NCBI RefSeq assembly: GCF_000364165.2
Contig: NZ_CP097810.1
Coordinates: 682,001-746,000, forward strand
Length of the DNA: 64,000 nt
Direction: 5' to 3'
Source: Clostridium sp. MD294
Lineage (GTDB): Bacteria > Bacillota > Clostridia > Lachnospirales > Anaerotignaceae
Shown: positions 62,480 to 64,000 of the stretch, piece after piece
Position numbering within the stretch: position 1 is the stretch's first letter
Layout: every line of letters starts with the position of its first letter
The notes under the pieces: model-generated
Database searches by the model: none
Told to the model about the DNA's origin: nothing
Seen by the model: the letters and a program-made list of their open reading frames with translations, nothing else
Translations under genes and position numbers: made by a program

Positions 62480-64000
62480 ATGAAAAAGGACATAACAAAG
62501 ACAGTAGAGTGGATGAAAAAGCTGGCGGAACAAGGGGATAGTGAAGTACAGTACCACTTGGGAGAATACTACTACTATGGCGAAGGCATAGAAGAAAATA
62601 AACCAGAAGCAGTACAATGGTGGATAAAAGCCGCAGAACAAGGACATATGGAAGCACAATATAGTTTAGGAGAATGTTATCACAGCGGTGAAGGAGTGGA
62701 ACAAGATAATAAAAGTGCAATAGAGTGGTTTGAAAAAGCTGCAGAACAAGGACATATAGAAGCACAATATGCTGTAGGAAAACATTATACTTCTATAGGA
62801 AATGATAAAACAGCATTTGAATGGTACAGAAAAGCTGCAGAACAAGACCACATAGAGGCACAATATGCTGTAGGAAAGTATTATAACTCTATTGATGATG
62901 CAGAAAATGCTGCAAAGTGGTATGAAAAAGCTGCAGAACAAAACCATATAAAAGCACAATATCATATTGCTTTATGCTATGAGCAAGGTAAAGGAATACA
63001 ACAAAGCTATGAAAAGGCAGTAGAATGGTATACAAAAGCCGCAGAACAGTATTATCACAAAGCACAGAGCCGTTTAGCTATGTGCTATTATAAAGGCAAT
63101 GGTGTAACACAAGATTATCAAAAAGCCATAGAATGGTTTGAAAAGGCGGCAGAGAAAGATAATTTTGAAGCACAAAATGGTTTAGGACTTTGCTATTATA
63201 ATGGTAATGGTGTAGAACAAGATTACATACAAGCAATACAATGGTATCAAAAAGCAACAAAACAGAACTATAGAGAAGCTCAGACCAATTTAGGAATATG
63301 CTACTATAAAGGCAATGGTATAGAACAAGACTATGCTAAGGCAATGGAGTGGTATCAAAAGGCTGCAGAACAGGGGGAAATTTCTGCACAATATTATATG
63401 GGATTATGCTATTACAAAGGAGAAGGAGTAGAAAAATCTCCTACAAAGGCTGCAGAATGGTGGACAAAGGCTGCAATACAGGGACATTCTGAAGCACAAA
63501 CTAATTTAGGATTGTGCTACTATAAAGGTAATGGTGTTGAAAAGGATAAAATAAAAGCGGTAGAATGGTGGACAAAAGCCGCAGAACAATGTGAAAGTGC
63601 TGCACAATACTATTTAGGATTATGCTATTATAAAGGTGATGGTATTGAAAAGGAAAAAACAAAAGCAGTAGAGTGGTTTTTAAAAGCGGCAAAGCAAGGA
63701 GAAAGTACAGCACAATATTATTTAGGACTGTGTTGTTATAAAGGAGATGGTATTGCTCAGAACTATGCTCAATCCGTAGAGTGGTTTAAAAAGGCAGCAG
63801 AACAAGGAAATAAAAATGCAGAGTATTGTTTAGGAGTTTGCTATGATAAAGGCAATGGTGTAGAACAAGATAAATCACAAGCAGTAGAATGGTATCGAAA
63901 GGCTGCTGATAAGGGACATTCTGAAGCACAAACTAATTTAGCATTGTGTTATTATAATGGAGAAGGTACAGAAAAAGATGATACATTAGCAGTAGAATGG
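62480..64000 (+). CDS. Sel1-repeat protein, 3' end outside window
   Basis: ATG 62480 follows GGAGG by 9 bases; the frame stays open to base 64000 (507 codons). At least 14 Sel1 units of 36 residues (two of 32), with consensus WYxKAAEQGHxEAQYxLGxCYYKGNGVEQDxxKAVE, beginning about residue 10. No signal peptide, so probably cytoplasmic. Sel1 proteins are alpha-solenoid scaffolds for protein binding. The repeats are most uniform from unit 6 on, suggesting recent expansion. C-terminal domain not seen. Confidence 0.92.
   Translation, partial: MKKDITKTVEWMKKLAEQGDSEVQYHLGEYYYYGEGIEENKPEAVQWWIKAAEQGHMEAQYSLGECYHSGEGVEQDNKSAIEWFEKAAEQGHIEAQYAVGKHYTSIGNDKTAFEWYRKAAEQDHIEAQYAVGKYYNSIDDAENAAKWYEKAAEQNHIKAQYHIALCYEQGKGIQQSYEKAVEWYTKAAEQYYHKAQSRLAMCYYKGNGVTQDYQKAIEWFEKAAEKDNFEAQNGLGLCYYNGNGVEQDYIQAIQWYQKATKQNYREAQTNLGICYYKGNGIEQDYAKAMEWYQKAAEQGEISAQYYMGLCYYKGEGVEKSPTKAAEWWTKAAIQGHSEAQTNLGLCYYKGNGVEKDKIKAVEWWTKAAEQCESAAQYYLGLCYYKGDGIEKEKTKAVEWFLKAAKQGESTAQYYLGLCCYKGDGIAQNYAQSVEWFKKAAEQGNKNAEYCLGVCYDKGNGVEQDKSQAVEWYRKAADKGHSEAQTNLALCYYNGEGTEKDDTLAVEW

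Noticed and set aside
62364-63713. Minus-strand frames opposite the Sel1 gene
   Set aside because: Shadow of the repeated Sel1 codons; the plus frame is continuous with a good start.

Overview
This window looks like the replication-origin region of a low-GC, Gram-positive anaerobe of the class Clostridia, probably Lachnospirales-like (inferred; genus not determinable by eye). Protein genes are strongly AT-rich. The core order rpmH-dnaA-oriC-dnaN-S4 protein-recF-gyrB-gyrA, with rnpA-yidD-yidC-jag-mnmE-mnmG-rsmG-noc running the other way, is the classic Firmicutes origin neighbourhood. Two-subunit Fe-S serine dehydratase, two-subunit class I fumarase and a methionine synthase whose reactivation domain is a separate protein all fit an obligate anaerobe.

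Layout. 1-999: 3' part of leuB. 1078-5012: FMN-riboswitch-controlled riboflavin operon ribD-ribE-ribBA-ribH. 5089-7645: GyrI-like ligand-binding protein, sdaAB-sdaAA, and a small unknown gene. 7753-11742: metF, MetH-activation protein, metH. 11743-18069: parA-parB with a DUF4446-like gene, four parS sites, a lipid kinase and argS. 18207-19667: alpha/beta hydrolase and hotdog thioesterase. 19801-27703: noc, rsmG, mnmG, mnmE, jag, yidC, yidD, rnpA, rpmH (all minus). 28052-29914: bipartite oriC around dnaA, with a DnaA-trio unwinding element. 29966-37411: dnaN, S4 protein, recF, gyrB, gyrA. 37620-49396: mixed metabolic and regulatory genes (small alarmone synthetase, fumarase, Rpn-type nuclease, GntR regulator, CstA carrier, uracil permease, DNA repair, flavodoxin/ferredoxin). 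49456-54812: an rRNA operon with three promoters, 16S and 23S, then tRNA-Thr, tRNA-Tyr and tRNA-fMet, with no 5S gene where one is expected.

54862-60680: a decayed phage-like integrated element beside the tRNA-fMet gene. It has a broken integrase, a repressor/Cro-like pair, an excisionase-like gene with an internal stop, a truncated replisome organizer, a toxin gene broken by an amber codon beside an intact antitoxin, a HIRAN protein and two arrays of small hairpins. 60980-64000: a metallo-beta-lactamase-fold protein and the start of a long Sel1-repeat protein that runs off the right edge.

The observations I rate highest are: (1) the phage-type repressor whose last residues copy the SSB C-terminal tip; (2) the dense hairpin arrays flanking the immunity region; (3) the missing 5S gene; (4) the textbook DnaA-trio origin; (5) an ungapped degenerate copy of the tRNA-fMet end and terminator at the far side of the element. 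I found no clearly complete new defence or biosynthetic system; the unusual material is concentrated in the decayed element.
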